Position numbers and translations under genes: made by a program
Notes under the pieces: model-generated
What the model was told of the DNA's origin: nothing
What the model saw: the letters and a program-made list of their open reading frames with translations, nothing else
The model's database searches: none
Part shown: one piece after another, positions 43,801 to 50,728 of the stretch
Layout: every line of letters begins with the position of its first letter
How positions within the stretch are numbered: position 1 is the stretch's first letter
Assembly (NCBI GenBank): GCA_036824505.1
Contig: DAITAA010000007.1
Span: 1-64,000, forward strand
DNA: 64,000 nucleotides
Direction: 5' to 3'
Source: SCUD01 sp036824505
Lineage (GTDB): Bacteria > Pseudomonadota > Gammaproteobacteria > Steroidobacterales > Steroidobacteraceae

Positions 43801-43950
43801 GCTGGCTGGCGCCTTGCCGCGCAGGGCCGCGCTCGCCGACTGTGCCGCGGCTTGTTGCGGAAGTGCGCTCGACAGCAGGATCGCACTGATCGCCGTCGCA
43901 AGGCGCCAATCACGCCGGGCCGCCGTCTTCATCTTTGTGCTAGTGTTCAT
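40849..43950 (-). CDS. TonB-dependent receptor with carboxypeptidase-regulatory-like N domain (Oar-like)
   Basis: 1033 residues from the ATG at 43950 (AAGGGAA 6 bases upstream); the frame reaches 44013 without support. A signal peptide (ISAILLSSALPQQAAAQ) is followed by a CarboxypepD_reg-like domain at 40-120 (TEVKATNTETGLTRSVQSGSDGNYVLVGLPPGTYRV), a plug (FADAVPGMQFSVDAKGRNQIRSGALNTGTTNVYIDGV) and a long barrel ending FKLSLNFKW. It should import glucan oligosaccharides across the outer membrane for the GH3/GH144 enzymes that follow. 63 bases separate it from the ROK gene, so a second promoter here is possible. Confidence 0.9.
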   Translation of the reverse strand: MNTSTKMKTAARRDWRLATAISAILLSSALPQQAAAQSASAALRGKAPASTEVKATNTETGLTRSVQSGSDGNYVLVGLPPGTYRVTGGGSEYVVSLGVASTATLDFDAAQATALGEVRVSGARLREVRTSEVGSGISLRQIEVSPQITRNFLEFADAVPGMQFSVDAKGRNQIRSGALNTGTTNVYIDGVGQKNYVRPSGASGQAGVDSNPRSGANQSTVGSSGNPFPQLAIAEYKVITSNYKAEYDQVSGAAITAVTKSGTNEFEASAFMTYTDASLREKTPAEEFAGTGKEGGDSQEYGFSLGGPIIKDKMHFFVTYERKDFTTPNTVQAPQNLVDDNNVALDWVGALTPELRENYGPVANPFDEDLIFVKLDWELGYSDRLELSAKSREERQQTGAAGVVAESAATTYVNDDKRLALRWEHSGERYFNEATVTYEDTEDSPSKAGSEPGKRYRALGTRGTGFDIILQVDGVDPLGYFFAAQSGYSLQDDITFTDFSWHGEHTIKTGVKFKDVELQMSDASTEALYTFFVDPAIPDNGVEADPFEVLFGAQADPTINATAISKNKQYGIYLQDDWVVNDKLVLNIGVRYDYEETPTYTDYVTPQRFVDAIFALDTNACPVNTPSCHVPGQTYAESLANGGIDINDYISNGHNRSNPTDQIAPRFGFSYDLFADQAHVIFGGAARSYDRNTFSILQLESNKATLYTPTTQFWNANNPGCEGPVDASPQCIEWNDAYLTPEGLASIAPGNFGEMHFINNNLETPYSDQFTLGMRNRVADWNTSVALAYIKSYKGVIASNGNRFGDGTWYWYDTFDYAAFQAPVPNAGGGGLYLFDNAEATRSTQLLISADKPYSSESPWSASIAYTYTWAKVRDFPGDYQFQYASPYYSLYVLSDQVAKNRLVAIGTMDLPWGMLGGAKFVIESPKANTGFNGIGTSPGRTDPPNGLNYNYFKLSQFPKDDIGYMALDLQLTKSFEFGNGSAIQVRLDALNVTNHKNYVQFINTFPGPPDYFKDGDISGVPRTFKLSLNFKW

Positions 43951-44014
43951 GAAATTTCCCTTGCTCGTTGATTCCTGCAGCGCCGCCCTACGCCGGCGCA
44001 GCCCCAAGTCCACG

Positions 44015-44971
44015 TCACCGAACCGTCGAGCCCTCGACGGCGCTCAAAGCCGCACCGATCATTCCGCCGCGCGCGCCGAGGCGCGCGCGGCGCACGCGCA
44101 CGCGTCGTGCGTATCGCCCCCAGGTGAACCTCGGAAGCGCGGCGCGAAAACTGTTCCAGTACCGACCGGGAGCCGCGCCCACGCCGCCGCCCAGGACGAC
44201 CAGCGACGGGTCCAGTGCATTGACCAGGATCGCGACGTGGGCGGCGAGGTCGGTCGCGGCGGAATCGACCACGCGGCGAGCGATGCCCGATTGCGCGCGC
44301 GCTGCGCGGCAAACTTCCGCCGCGTCCCCGGCGTGATAGCCCAGGGCCTTTGCACGGCTAACCAATGCCGGTCCCGACGCGCGGGATTCGAGTGGGGCGA
44401 AAACCGTTCTGCCATCGCTGGCCGTAGCCGCGCATGTCGGGCCGCTCGCGAACGCGATGGCGTGACCATGCGCGCCGAGATAAGGCCGGCCATCGATGAA
44501 CAAGGTCGAGCTGATGCCCGTGCCGACGCCGACATAGAGGAAGTTGGGACTGCCGCGCGCCGCCCCGAGGCGCGCTTCGGCGAGCGCCGCTGCCCGCACG
44601 TCGGATTCGATGGTCACCTCGCCATAAGCAGCGAACACCCTGCGGACGCCGGCAGAACGCCACGACAGGATGGCGGCGCTCTCGATCTCGCCTCCGGGGC
44701 CGACCAGCTCGGGTACGCCGATTCCAACTTTGTGCACCGTCAATCCGGCGCGGCTGCCGGCTTCGACGACTTCGCGCGCAACCGCCGCCGCGCGTGCGAG
44801 CGCCTGGCGTGCGCCGTTCGTCGCGTCCGTGTGGATCGCGCGGACGTGCCGCAGCGACCCGGAGCGTGGAACGAAGAGGCCGGCGCGAATGCTGGTTCCG
44901 CCGACGTCGATGCCGAGCACGCACCGCTGGCGCTGACGCATCCGCGTCGAGCGGCGCGCGGCGCGGCTCAC
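44015..44971 (-). CDS. ROK family sugar kinase, likely glucokinase
   Basis: 318 residues. The ATP site is LGIDVGGTSIRAGL (about residue 20), with VGIGVPELVG and FLYVGVGTGISSTLFIDG typical of ROK kinases. The usual E-x-G-H glucose motif reads LGAHGHAIAF, with Ala in place of Glu, and the Cys cluster that binds zinc in most ROK kinases is reduced to a single Cys (GPTCAATASDG). The enzyme may therefore use a different sugar or be less specific. It overlaps the cupin gene by 4 bases and precedes the TonB receptor, so it is the cytoplasmic end of the beta-glucan route. Confidence 0.85.
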   Translation of the reverse strand: MSRAARRSTRMRQRQRCVLGIDVGGTSIRAGLFVPRSGSLRHVRAIHTDATNGARQALARAAAVAREVVEAGSRAGLTVHKVGIGVPELVGPGGEIESAAILSWRSAGVRRVFAAYGEVTIESDVRAAALAEARLGAARGSPNFLYVGVGTGISSTLFIDGRPYLGAHGHAIAFASGPTCAATASDGRTVFAPLESRASGPALVSRAKALGYHAGDAAEVCRAARAQSGIARRVVDSAATDLAAHVAILVNALDPSLVVLGGGVGAAPGRYWNSFRAALPRFTWGRYARRVRVRRARLGARGGMIGAALSAVEGSTVR

Positions 44972-45813
44972 GGCAGGTACCTCGGCGCGACGCCGAGCAA
45001 GGCGGTAGCGGATCCGGAGAACGACAGGATTTCGTATTGCGCGGTCTCGGGAATGAACACGGCATCGCGCGGGCCGAGCTCCATCGTTGCAACCTGGGAC
45101 TTCCAGTACGTGCGGATCATCAGCTCGCCTGACAGGCCAACGATCATCGCATCGCCGCCGTGCGCGGTTCTCTCGCCAGCGGCTCCCGCCGGCACGTTCA
45201 GCTCCGCAACAGTGAGATGCTCGGTGCTGACGATCAGGCCGACGGCGATTTCGCCCTCCAGCCGCAGCGAGCGCTCACGCGCCCCGATTCGATGCAGGGT
45301 CGCAGGCGGAGCCGCGCCGACGTAATTGCCGAGTAACTCGTCGCGCTTATAGACCGGCGTTTCCAGGTATTCCTGATTCATCGCGTAGGCACCGCTCGTG
45401 CCCTGCGATGGGGGCGGTGCGAAGAATTCAAGTATACGCAGCGGCTCGGCGCCCTGCGCTCGCACGTGGTGCCAGGTGTCCTTGCGAAAGAACAAGGATT
45501 CGCCGGCCAGGCATTCGACGACCTCTCCAGTCTGCGGATTGCAGGCGAGCATCGCACCCTGCAACACGTAGAGGACTTCGTCCGCGGCAAACACGGTTCG
45601 GTACGCCCTCGAATGCTTGAACCAGCATCCGGGAGCCAATCTGAACTCGAGAACGTGAACCTTGTTGGTGGAAGCGTACAACCAGTCGCCCACCAGGCCG
45701 GACTGCTTGTCGCCCCAGATGTGGTGCTTGATGTCGCTGCGACGAACGAGCGTAGGAGCATCGTAGGTCGGTCGCGGCGAGGGCGCGTATCCCGTTGAAG
45801 CACTATCGGCCAA
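44968..45813 (-). CDS. Two-domain cupin protein, first gene of the 12-gene operon
   Basis: 281 residues from a TTG at 45813 with GAAGAAGGCGG 7-8 bases upstream. An ATG at 45909 is also in frame, but its first codons would lie in the AACCA repeat array, so I reject it. Two beta-barrel halves are visible: HVLEFRLAPGCWFKHS, DEVLYVLQGAMLACNPQTGEVVECLAGESLFFRKDTWHHVRA, and in the second GGDAMIVGLSGELMIRT with MELGPRDAVFIPETAQYEILSF. It may be an isomerase, dioxygenase or ligand sensor. Leading an operon with sugar genes it could be a sugar isomerase or accessory enzyme, but the function is not known. Confidence 0.75.
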   Translation of the reverse strand: MADSASTGYAPSPRPTYDAPTLVRRSDIKHHIWGDKQSGLVGDWLYASTNKVHVLEFRLAPGCWFKHSRAYRTVFAADEVLYVLQGAMLACNPQTGEVVECLAGESLFFRKDTWHHVRAQGAEPLRILEFFAPPPSQGTSGAYAMNQEYLETPVYKRDELLGNYVGAAPPATLHRIGARERSLRLEGEIAVGLIVSTEHLTVAELNVPAGAAGERTAHGGDAMIVGLSGELMIRTYWKSQVATMELGPRDAVFIPETAQYEILSFSGSATALLGVAPRYLP

Positions 45814-45891
45814 TGCCCATCCGCCTTCTTCGAGGTGGTGATTCGACGACCAGGGCTCTGGCCCGGAATATAGGCGAGCCCTCGCGCCCTT

Positions 45892-45931
45892 GCAACCAGT
45901 AGCAACCATTGGGAACCAGTCGGAACCAGGG
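45892..45931. promoter_or_regulatory. Four AACCA boxes at exact 10-bp spacing
   Basis: AACCA occurs at 45894, 45904, 45914 and 45924, each inside a G(C/G)AACCA heptamer. The four units are direct repeats in helical phase, just upstream of the cupin operon start. On the minus strand they read TGGTTCC and TGGTTGC. GntR-family sites often contain TGGT/ACCA, so this may be the array bound by the regulator at 46115. Confidence 0.65.
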
Positions 45932-45969
45932 TCGATGGCGCGGCAGTCGCGCAGGCGAGGCGACGCGGG

Positions 45970-45986
45970 TACAGCGGTTTACAGCG
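45970..45986. repeat. Direct repeat TACAGCG, 10-bp step
   Basis: TACAGCG at 45970-45976 and 45980-45986, the same 10-bp spacing as the AACCA boxes, in the same divergent control region. Confidence 0.45.
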
Positions 45987-45992
45987 CAGTTT

Positions 45993-46007
45993 GGGCGCGT
46001 TGCGCCC
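45993..46007. promoter_or_regulatory. Perfect inverted repeat GGGCGC-GTT-GCGCCC
   Basis: A 15-base perfect inverted repeat with a 3-base centre, in the middle of the divergent control region. It could be an operator, or a small hairpin in the leader of either operon. Confidence 0.4.
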
Positions 46008-46081
46008 GTATGGCGTTGCCTCGTCGCAGGACACTCGGTAATCTGCGCGGGCGGACGCAGGCGGCGATGCTGCACCGCAAG

Positions 46082-46098
46082 ACAACCAAAGGCAACCA
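46082..46098. promoter_or_regulatory. Two further AACCA boxes, 10-bp step
   Basis: AACCA at 46084 and 46094. They lie 190 bases from the first box at 45894, an exact multiple of ten, and 17 bases before the GntR start codon, where binding would block its transcription. Confidence 0.55.
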
Positions 46099-46114
46099 AG
46101 GTGATCGGTCGACC

Positions 46115-46888
46115 ATGACCCGGACGAGACACCGCCGTCGTCCCCGCTCGCCTCTGGCGAGGCTCAATACCACGTCCCTCTACGAAACCTGCGCCACAGC
46201 GCTCAACCGCGAAATCGAAACGGGCGCCCTGCGGCCAGGACAACGCTTGCCGTCGGAACGCTCCCTCGGCGATGCGCTCGGATTCACGCGTCTCACCGTG
46301 CGGCGCGCCTTGCAGGTGCTCGCCCAGCGCGGCCTGCTCGAGCCGGACGAACGCCGCGGCTGGCAGGTGCGCGGCGGCCAGGTCAGCGACAGCCTGTCGA
46401 CGCTCATGGGCTTCACGCAGATGGCCCGGATGCGGGGGCTGGTGGCCAGCTCGCGCATCCTGTCGCTCGAATACCGCGACGCGACCTTCGACGAGTCGGA
46501 AGCATTGCGGGTGGCACCCGGCGCGCCGATCCTGGATCTCTCGCGATTGCGCCTTCTCGATGACCGGCCCACAGCGATTGAGCGCCTGCGCATGCCGACG
46601 AGCCGCCTGCGCTGGCCGGACGGTTTCGACTTCACCGGCTCGATCTACGCCGCCCTGGAATCGCAAGGCATCGTTCCCACGATCGCGGATGCCTACGTCG
46701 ACGTCGTCGATGCGACCGAAGCCGAGGCAAGTTTGTTCGGCGTCGCGACGGGACGGGGCCTCTTGCGTATGAACTGCGTGACCAACGACGCCGACGGGGT
46801 GGCCATCAGCCTCGAAACGTCCATGTACCATCCAGATCGCTATCGATTCCGCGCGATTCTGCAGAAGCGCGCCAAACGATGGACTTGA
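46115..46888 (+). CDS. GntR/HutC-type transcriptional regulator
   Basis: 257 residues from the ATG at 46115 (AAGGTGAT upstream); the frame reaches 45890 but that part crosses the repeat array. Residues 20-90 are a winged helix-turn-helix of the GntR family (LYETCATALNREIETGALRPGQRLPSERSLGDALGFTRLTVRRALQVLAQRGLLEPDERRGWQV). Residues 100-250 are a UTRA-type ligand domain (LDLSRLRLLDDRPTAIERLRMP, NCVTNDADGVAISLETSMYHPDRYRF), so it belongs to the HutC subfamily, often sugar-responsive. It heads the ABC operon, overlapping the binding protein gene by 10 bases, and is divergent from the 12-gene operon. It is the likely switch for both. Confidence 0.9.
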   Translation: MTRTRHRRRPRSPLARLNTTSLYETCATALNREIETGALRPGQRLPSERSLGDALGFTRLTVRRALQVLAQRGLLEPDERRGWQVRGGQVSDSLSTLMGFTQMARMRGLVASSRILSLEYRDATFDESEALRVAPGAPILDLSRLRLLDDRPTAIERLRMPTSRLRWPDGFDFTGSIYAALESQGIVPTIADAYVDVVDATEAEASLFGVATGRGLLRMNCVTNDADGVAISLETSMYHPDRYRFRAILQKRAKRWT

Positions 46889-48240
46889 TCCCGAGAGCCC
46901 GGCGTCGCTACGCGCTGCACGGTTTGATGGCGGCGCTGGTCATCGCAGGGATCTTGGTTGGTTGCGGCTCGAACGATCGTGACGGCGCGGTTGAGCCCGG
47001 GCGCGATGCGGCCGCAGGCGGCCGCCACGCCCTGGAGGTCTGGACGCCAGAGAGCGGAACACGCCTGCAACTGGTGCAGCGGCGCGCAGATGAGTTTTCC
47101 GCCGCGCATCCCGACGTGAAGGTCAACTTCACTATCCGCGACTTCGGCTCCTACCCCGCACAGCTCAAGCTGGCGCTCGCGTCGGACAGTGCGCCGGATG
47201 TCGTCATCGGCAACCTCGGATGGTCTCTCGACGGCCCATTGATCAAAGCCGGCCAGCTGCGCGCTCTCGACCCATGGGCGACGCGCTACGGTTGGGACAA
47301 GCGCTTTGCGGAGGTGGCGCAGCGGCAGATGCGCTTTACCGACGACGGCAAGCAATTTGGCCGCGGCTCGATTTTCGGCATCCCATACGCCGCCGACGTC
47401 ATCGGCTGGTTCTACAACGTCGGCAAGCTCAAGATTCTCAATATCGGCGTCCCGGCCACTCTGGACGAGCTCGAGGCGGCCCTCGGGACCGCTCGCAGGG
47501 CGGGCGAAGTGCCGATCATGCTGGGAAACAGGCCGCAATGGCCCGGACTGCACCTTTTCTATCTTGTCAGCGGCGATCTTGCGTCCGACCGTGAGATCAA
47601 CGGCATCGTCTTCGGCGACCGATCGGTGAAGTGGACGGCCCCGAGCTTCGTCGCAAGTGCCCGCAAACTGGCGCAATGGAATGCCAAGGGATACATCGCG
47701 GCCGGTGCCAACAGCATGTCACCGGACGATGCCCTCGCAAAATTCGTCCGCGGCACCGGCGTTTTCCTGCCGACCGGTTCCTGGAATGCCGCGGAACTCT
47801 CGGCCGCCATGGATGACAACGTCGCGTTCTTTCTGACGCCGCCGATCCGCAAGGGGGACCCGCGTCGCGCGACAGGCAGCGTCGGCTATGGCTGGCACAT
47901 CACGGCAGCGAGTCGCCAGGCGGATCTCGCCGCCGAATTCATTGACTTCATGACTCAGGAAGCGTTCGCAATCCAACTGGCGGCGAGCGGCGACATATCG
48001 CCGCTCGCAATTGGCGGCGGCCTGCCACAGGCACCCTCCCGCCTGGCCGGTGAAATCTTCGCGGCCTGGCAAAGCGTCCTTGCGAACGGCACATTGCTGC
48101 CGTATCTCGATTTTTCGGCGCCGGACGGGGCCGAAGTCCTCTATCCGACGATGCAGTCGATCATTGCGGGCCAGGAAACACCGGAGCGGGGCCTCGCCCT
48201 CATCGAGCAGTCACGCGAAAGATTCCTGGATTCGCTGTGA
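46879..48240 (+). CDS. Sugar ABC transporter, substrate-binding lipoprotein (CUT1 type)
   Basis: 453 residues. A lipoprotein signal ends in the lipobox GILVGCGSN (Cys at about residue 31), so the protein is anchored in the membrane. The mature part is an extracellular solute-binding family 1 protein: LEVWTPESGTRLQLVQRRADEFSAAHPDVKVNF, SDSAPDVVIGN, GIPYAADVIGWFYN, GVFLPTGSWNAAELSAAM, GWHITAASRQADLAAEFIDFM. Such proteins bind oligosaccharides for CUT1 importers. The next two genes are its permeases; the ATPase follows at 51848. Confidence 0.9.
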   Translation: MDLIPRARRRYALHGLMAALVIAGILVGCGSNDRDGAVEPGRDAAAGGRHALEVWTPESGTRLQLVQRRADEFSAAHPDVKVNFTIRDFGSYPAQLKLALASDSAPDVVIGNLGWSLDGPLIKAGQLRALDPWATRYGWDKRFAEVAQRQMRFTDDGKQFGRGSIFGIPYAADVIGWFYNVGKLKILNIGVPATLDELEAALGTARRAGEVPIMLGNRPQWPGLHLFYLVSGDLASDREINGIVFGDRSVKWTAPSFVASARKLAQWNAKGYIAAGANSMSPDDALAKFVRGTGVFLPTGSWNAAELSAAMDDNVAFFLTPPIRKGDPRRATGSVGYGWHITAASRQADLAAEFIDFMTQEAFAIQLAASGDISPLAIGGGLPQAPSRLAGEIFAAWQSVLANGTLLPYLDFSAPDGAEVLYPTMQSIIAGQETPERGLALIEQSRERFLDSL

Positions 48241-49112
48241 AGACCAGGCGTGGCCGCGCGGCGTTGCCGTATCTCTACCTGTTGCCCGCGTTCCTTTTCT
48301 TCGTGCCTTTCGTTCTCGTGCCGTTTGCCCACACGGTGGGCCTGTCCTTCTACGATTGGGATGGACTCACGCGGGCTGCATTCACCGGATTCGAAAATTA
48401 TCGCGAGGCCTTCGCCAGCCCGCTCGTGCGGTCGGCCTTCGGCCACGCGCTCGTACTCATATTCTTCTTCGGTGTGCTTCCCGTCTTGCTGGCCCTGCCG
48501 CTTGCCGTCGGCAGCTCGCGGACGAGCGTCCCGGGCCGCAACACGCTTCGAACCCTGATCTTCCTGCCGCAAGCGATATCCACGGTCGTGGTCGGGGTGA
48601 GCTGGGGCTGGATCCTGGCCCTGGACGGCCCGATCAATGCCGGATTGCGCGCACTGGGCCTCGATTGGGCCGCGGTCGACTGGCTCGGGAGCTTCACCTG
48701 GGCTCTGCCAAGCCTCGGTATCGTCGGCACGTGGACGCTGATCGGATTATGCGTCACCCTGTTTTTCGCGGGCCTTCAGCAGATTCCTGTCTCGCTCTAC
48801 GATGCGGCGGCAGTCGATGGGGCCGGACCTTGGCGGGAATTCCTTGCCGTCACCTTGCCAGGCCTCAAGGGCCCGATCGCGGTCGCGTTGACCGTCACCG
48901 TGATCTCCGCGTTGCGGGCATTCGATCTCATATTCGTGACGACGCGCGGCGGCCCTGGCACGGAGACCGTCGTGCCGGGGATCCTGATCTATCGGCGCGC
49001 CTTTGAAGACGGCCGGCTGGGCTCCGCGGCGGCGATTGCCGTGATACTGAGCATCGTCGTGTTTGCCGTGACCTTCCTCATCAACCGGATTGCGGACCGC
49101 AGAGCGCCGTGA
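48237..49112 (+). CDS. Sugar ABC transporter permease (MalF/UgpA-like)
   Basis: 291 residues from a GTG overlapping the previous stop by 4 bases. There are six hydrophobic segments, beginning YLYLLPAFLFFVPFVLVPFAHTVGLSFYDWDG. The cytoplasmic EAA loop reads YDAAAVDGAGPWREFLAVTLPGLKGP and contacts the ATPase. FDLIFVTTRGGPGTETVV is a typical MalF-type sequence. It forms the membrane channel with the next gene product. Confidence 0.93.
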   Translation: MKTRRGRAALPYLYLLPAFLFFVPFVLVPFAHTVGLSFYDWDGLTRAAFTGFENYREAFASPLVRSAFGHALVLIFFFGVLPVLLALPLAVGSSRTSVPGRNTLRTLIFLPQAISTVVVGVSWGWILALDGPINAGLRALGLDWAAVDWLGSFTWALPSLGIVGTWTLIGLCVTLFFAGLQQIPVSLYDAAAVDGAGPWREFLAVTLPGLKGPIAVALTVTVISALRAFDLIFVTTRGGPGTETVVPGILIYRRAFEDGRLGSAAAIAVILSIVVFAVTFLINRIADRRAP

Positions 49113-49933
49113 CCGCAGCGCCGAGAACGGGGACCCTGGGCGCCGCGATCCTGATCGCGTTCGCGGCGATCACCGTATTGCCGATCCTCGGTGTCGTGCT
49201 CCTCAGCCTGCAGCCGGAACAGACCCAGCTGTCCGGATTCGAGTTGCCGGACCGCCTGCACTTCGAAAATTACGCGCGCGCCTTCGACGTTGCGCACTTC
49301 GCGAACTACCTGCAATCGAGCCTGATCGTCAGCATCGCGGTGGTCGTGGGAACCGTCGTGGTGTCCACGTTGAGCGGCTATGCCTTCGGCACCATGCGCT
49401 TTGCCGGTGAGAACGCCCTCTTTTACCTGCTCCTGGCCGGTCTCATAATTCCTTTCGAGGCGGTCATCGTGCCGCTGTATGTCGAGTTGCGGGCCGGGCA
49501 CCTCACGAACTCCTACTGGTCGGTCATCCTGCCGCTGATCGGCACGAATTCCGCGTTCGGCACGTTCTGGATGCGCGCGTATTTTCGCGCCGTGCCGCGC
49601 CAGCTGATGGAAGCGGCGGCGCTGGACGGCGCGGGTTCGTTGCGCATTCTCTGGAAGGTCCTGTTGCCCGGGGCCCGCCCGGCGTTGCTGACGCTGGTGG
49701 TGCTCGTGTTCATGTGGTCCTGGAACGAGTTTCTGCTTCCGCTCGTTATGTTGTCGCGCGAGGATCTGCGCACGGCTCCGCTCGGCCTCGCTTTCTTCGC
49801 TGGCCGCTACACGACCGACCGCGTCGGCATGGCCGCCGCAGCCGTGATGGTCGCGCTGCCGGTGGTGGTATTGTTCATCGCCACGCATCGGCGCTTCGTG
49901 CACGGCATGTGGGTGGGAGCATTGAAGCAATGA
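49109..49933 (+). CDS. Sugar ABC transporter permease (MalG/UgpE-like)
   Basis: 274 residues from a GTG overlapping the previous gene by 4 bases. It has six hydrophobic segments, the periplasmic-side FENYARAFDVAHFANYLQSSLIVSIAVV, and the EAA loop LMEAAALDGAGSLRILWKVLLPGARPALLT. FMWSWNEFLLPLVML is typical of MalG-type permeases. It is the partner of the permease encoded upstream. Confidence 0.93.
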   Translation: MTAAPRTGTLGAAILIAFAAITVLPILGVVLLSLQPEQTQLSGFELPDRLHFENYARAFDVAHFANYLQSSLIVSIAVVVGTVVVSTLSGYAFGTMRFAGENALFYLLLAGLIIPFEAVIVPLYVELRAGHLTNSYWSVILPLIGTNSAFGTFWMRAYFRAVPRQLMEAAALDGAGSLRILWKVLLPGARPALLTLVVLVFMWSWNEFLLPLVMLSREDLRTAPLGLAFFAGRYTTDRVGMAAAAVMVALPVVVLFIATHRRFVHGMWVGALKQ

Positions 49934-50694
49934 CGGCTCAAGGCCTGCCAGCACCTCTTCGGCTGACGGATGCGCAGCTGGCATCGTTCCAGCGCGACGG
50001 GTTCCTTTGCATCGACGCGCTCACCGACGACGCCGAGGTCGAAGTCCTGCTCGGGCTATACGACGAGTTGTTTCAGCGGGACGGCGGCTTCGATGCTGGC
50101 GATCGCATCGAATTGAACGCAGACGTGGCTCGTGCGCCGCTGCCGCAGATCGTCAACCCCGAGCGTTATGCGCCACGACTTATTCAGGGACTGGCGTATC
50201 GCAATGCGCGAGAGATCGCGCGACAGTTGCTGGGATCCGGCTGCGTGCCGACCGGCAATCACGCCATCCTGAAGCCGCCTCGAATCGGCGGCGCCACGCC
50301 CTGGCACCAGGACGAAGCGTACTGGGACCCCCGATACGCTCATCGTGCCGTGAGCATCTGGCTTGCGCTGCAACCCGCGACGCGCGAGAACGGCTGCATG
50401 CAGTTCCTCCCCGGGAGTCATCGCGGACCCGTGTTGCCGCACGAGCTGATTTCCGCCGATTCGCATGGACTGCGTTTGAGTAGGATGCCGCCCGATGCTG
50501 CGGAAACCACTTGCGAACTGCCGGCGGCCGGGGCGACCATCCACGATGGACGCACGCTCCATGGGGCCGGGCCCAATTTGTCCGGGCGGCCGCGCCGCGC
50601 ACTCGTGTTCGGGTTCGGCCTCCCTCCCGTCCGGCTCGACACGCCCAATCACTATCCCTGGCAGAGGCCGGAATGGTTGAGCGGCATCCACTGA
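49930..50694 (+). CDS. Phytanoyl-CoA dioxygenase (PhyH) family protein, copy 2
   Basis: 254 residues from the ATG at 49930 that overlaps the permease stop by 4 bases. The PhyH fold is visible: FQRDGFLCIDALT, iron ligands H-x-D in TPWHQDEAYWDPR, ALQPATRENGCMQFLPGSHRGP, and distal His in IHDGRTLHGAGPNLSGRPRRALVFGF with Arg for 2-oxoglutarate. Its place inside an ABC sugar importer operon, between permease and dehydrogenase, suggests that it modifies the imported compound. Copy 1 is at 32521 in the divergent operon. The two are only distantly alike, so they probably act on different steps. Confidence 0.9.
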   Translation: MTAQGLPAPLRLTDAQLASFQRDGFLCIDALTDDAEVEVLLGLYDELFQRDGGFDAGDRIELNADVARAPLPQIVNPERYAPRLIQGLAYRNAREIARQLLGSGCVPTGNHAILKPPRIGGATPWHQDEAYWDPRYAHRAVSIWLALQPATRENGCMQFLPGSHRGPVLPHELISADSHGLRLSRMPPDAAETTCELPAAGATIHDGRTLHGAGPNLSGRPRRALVFGFGLPPVRLDTPNHYPWQRPEWLSGIH

Positions 50695-50728
50695 ATCGAA
50701 GGCCTCTCCGTCAAGGACACTGTCACAC

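Noticed and set aside
45814..45909. Longer cupin protein starting at the ATG at 45909
   Set aside because: Its first residues would be encoded by the AACCA repeat array and lack cupin similarity; the TTG at 45813 has a good ribosome-binding site.
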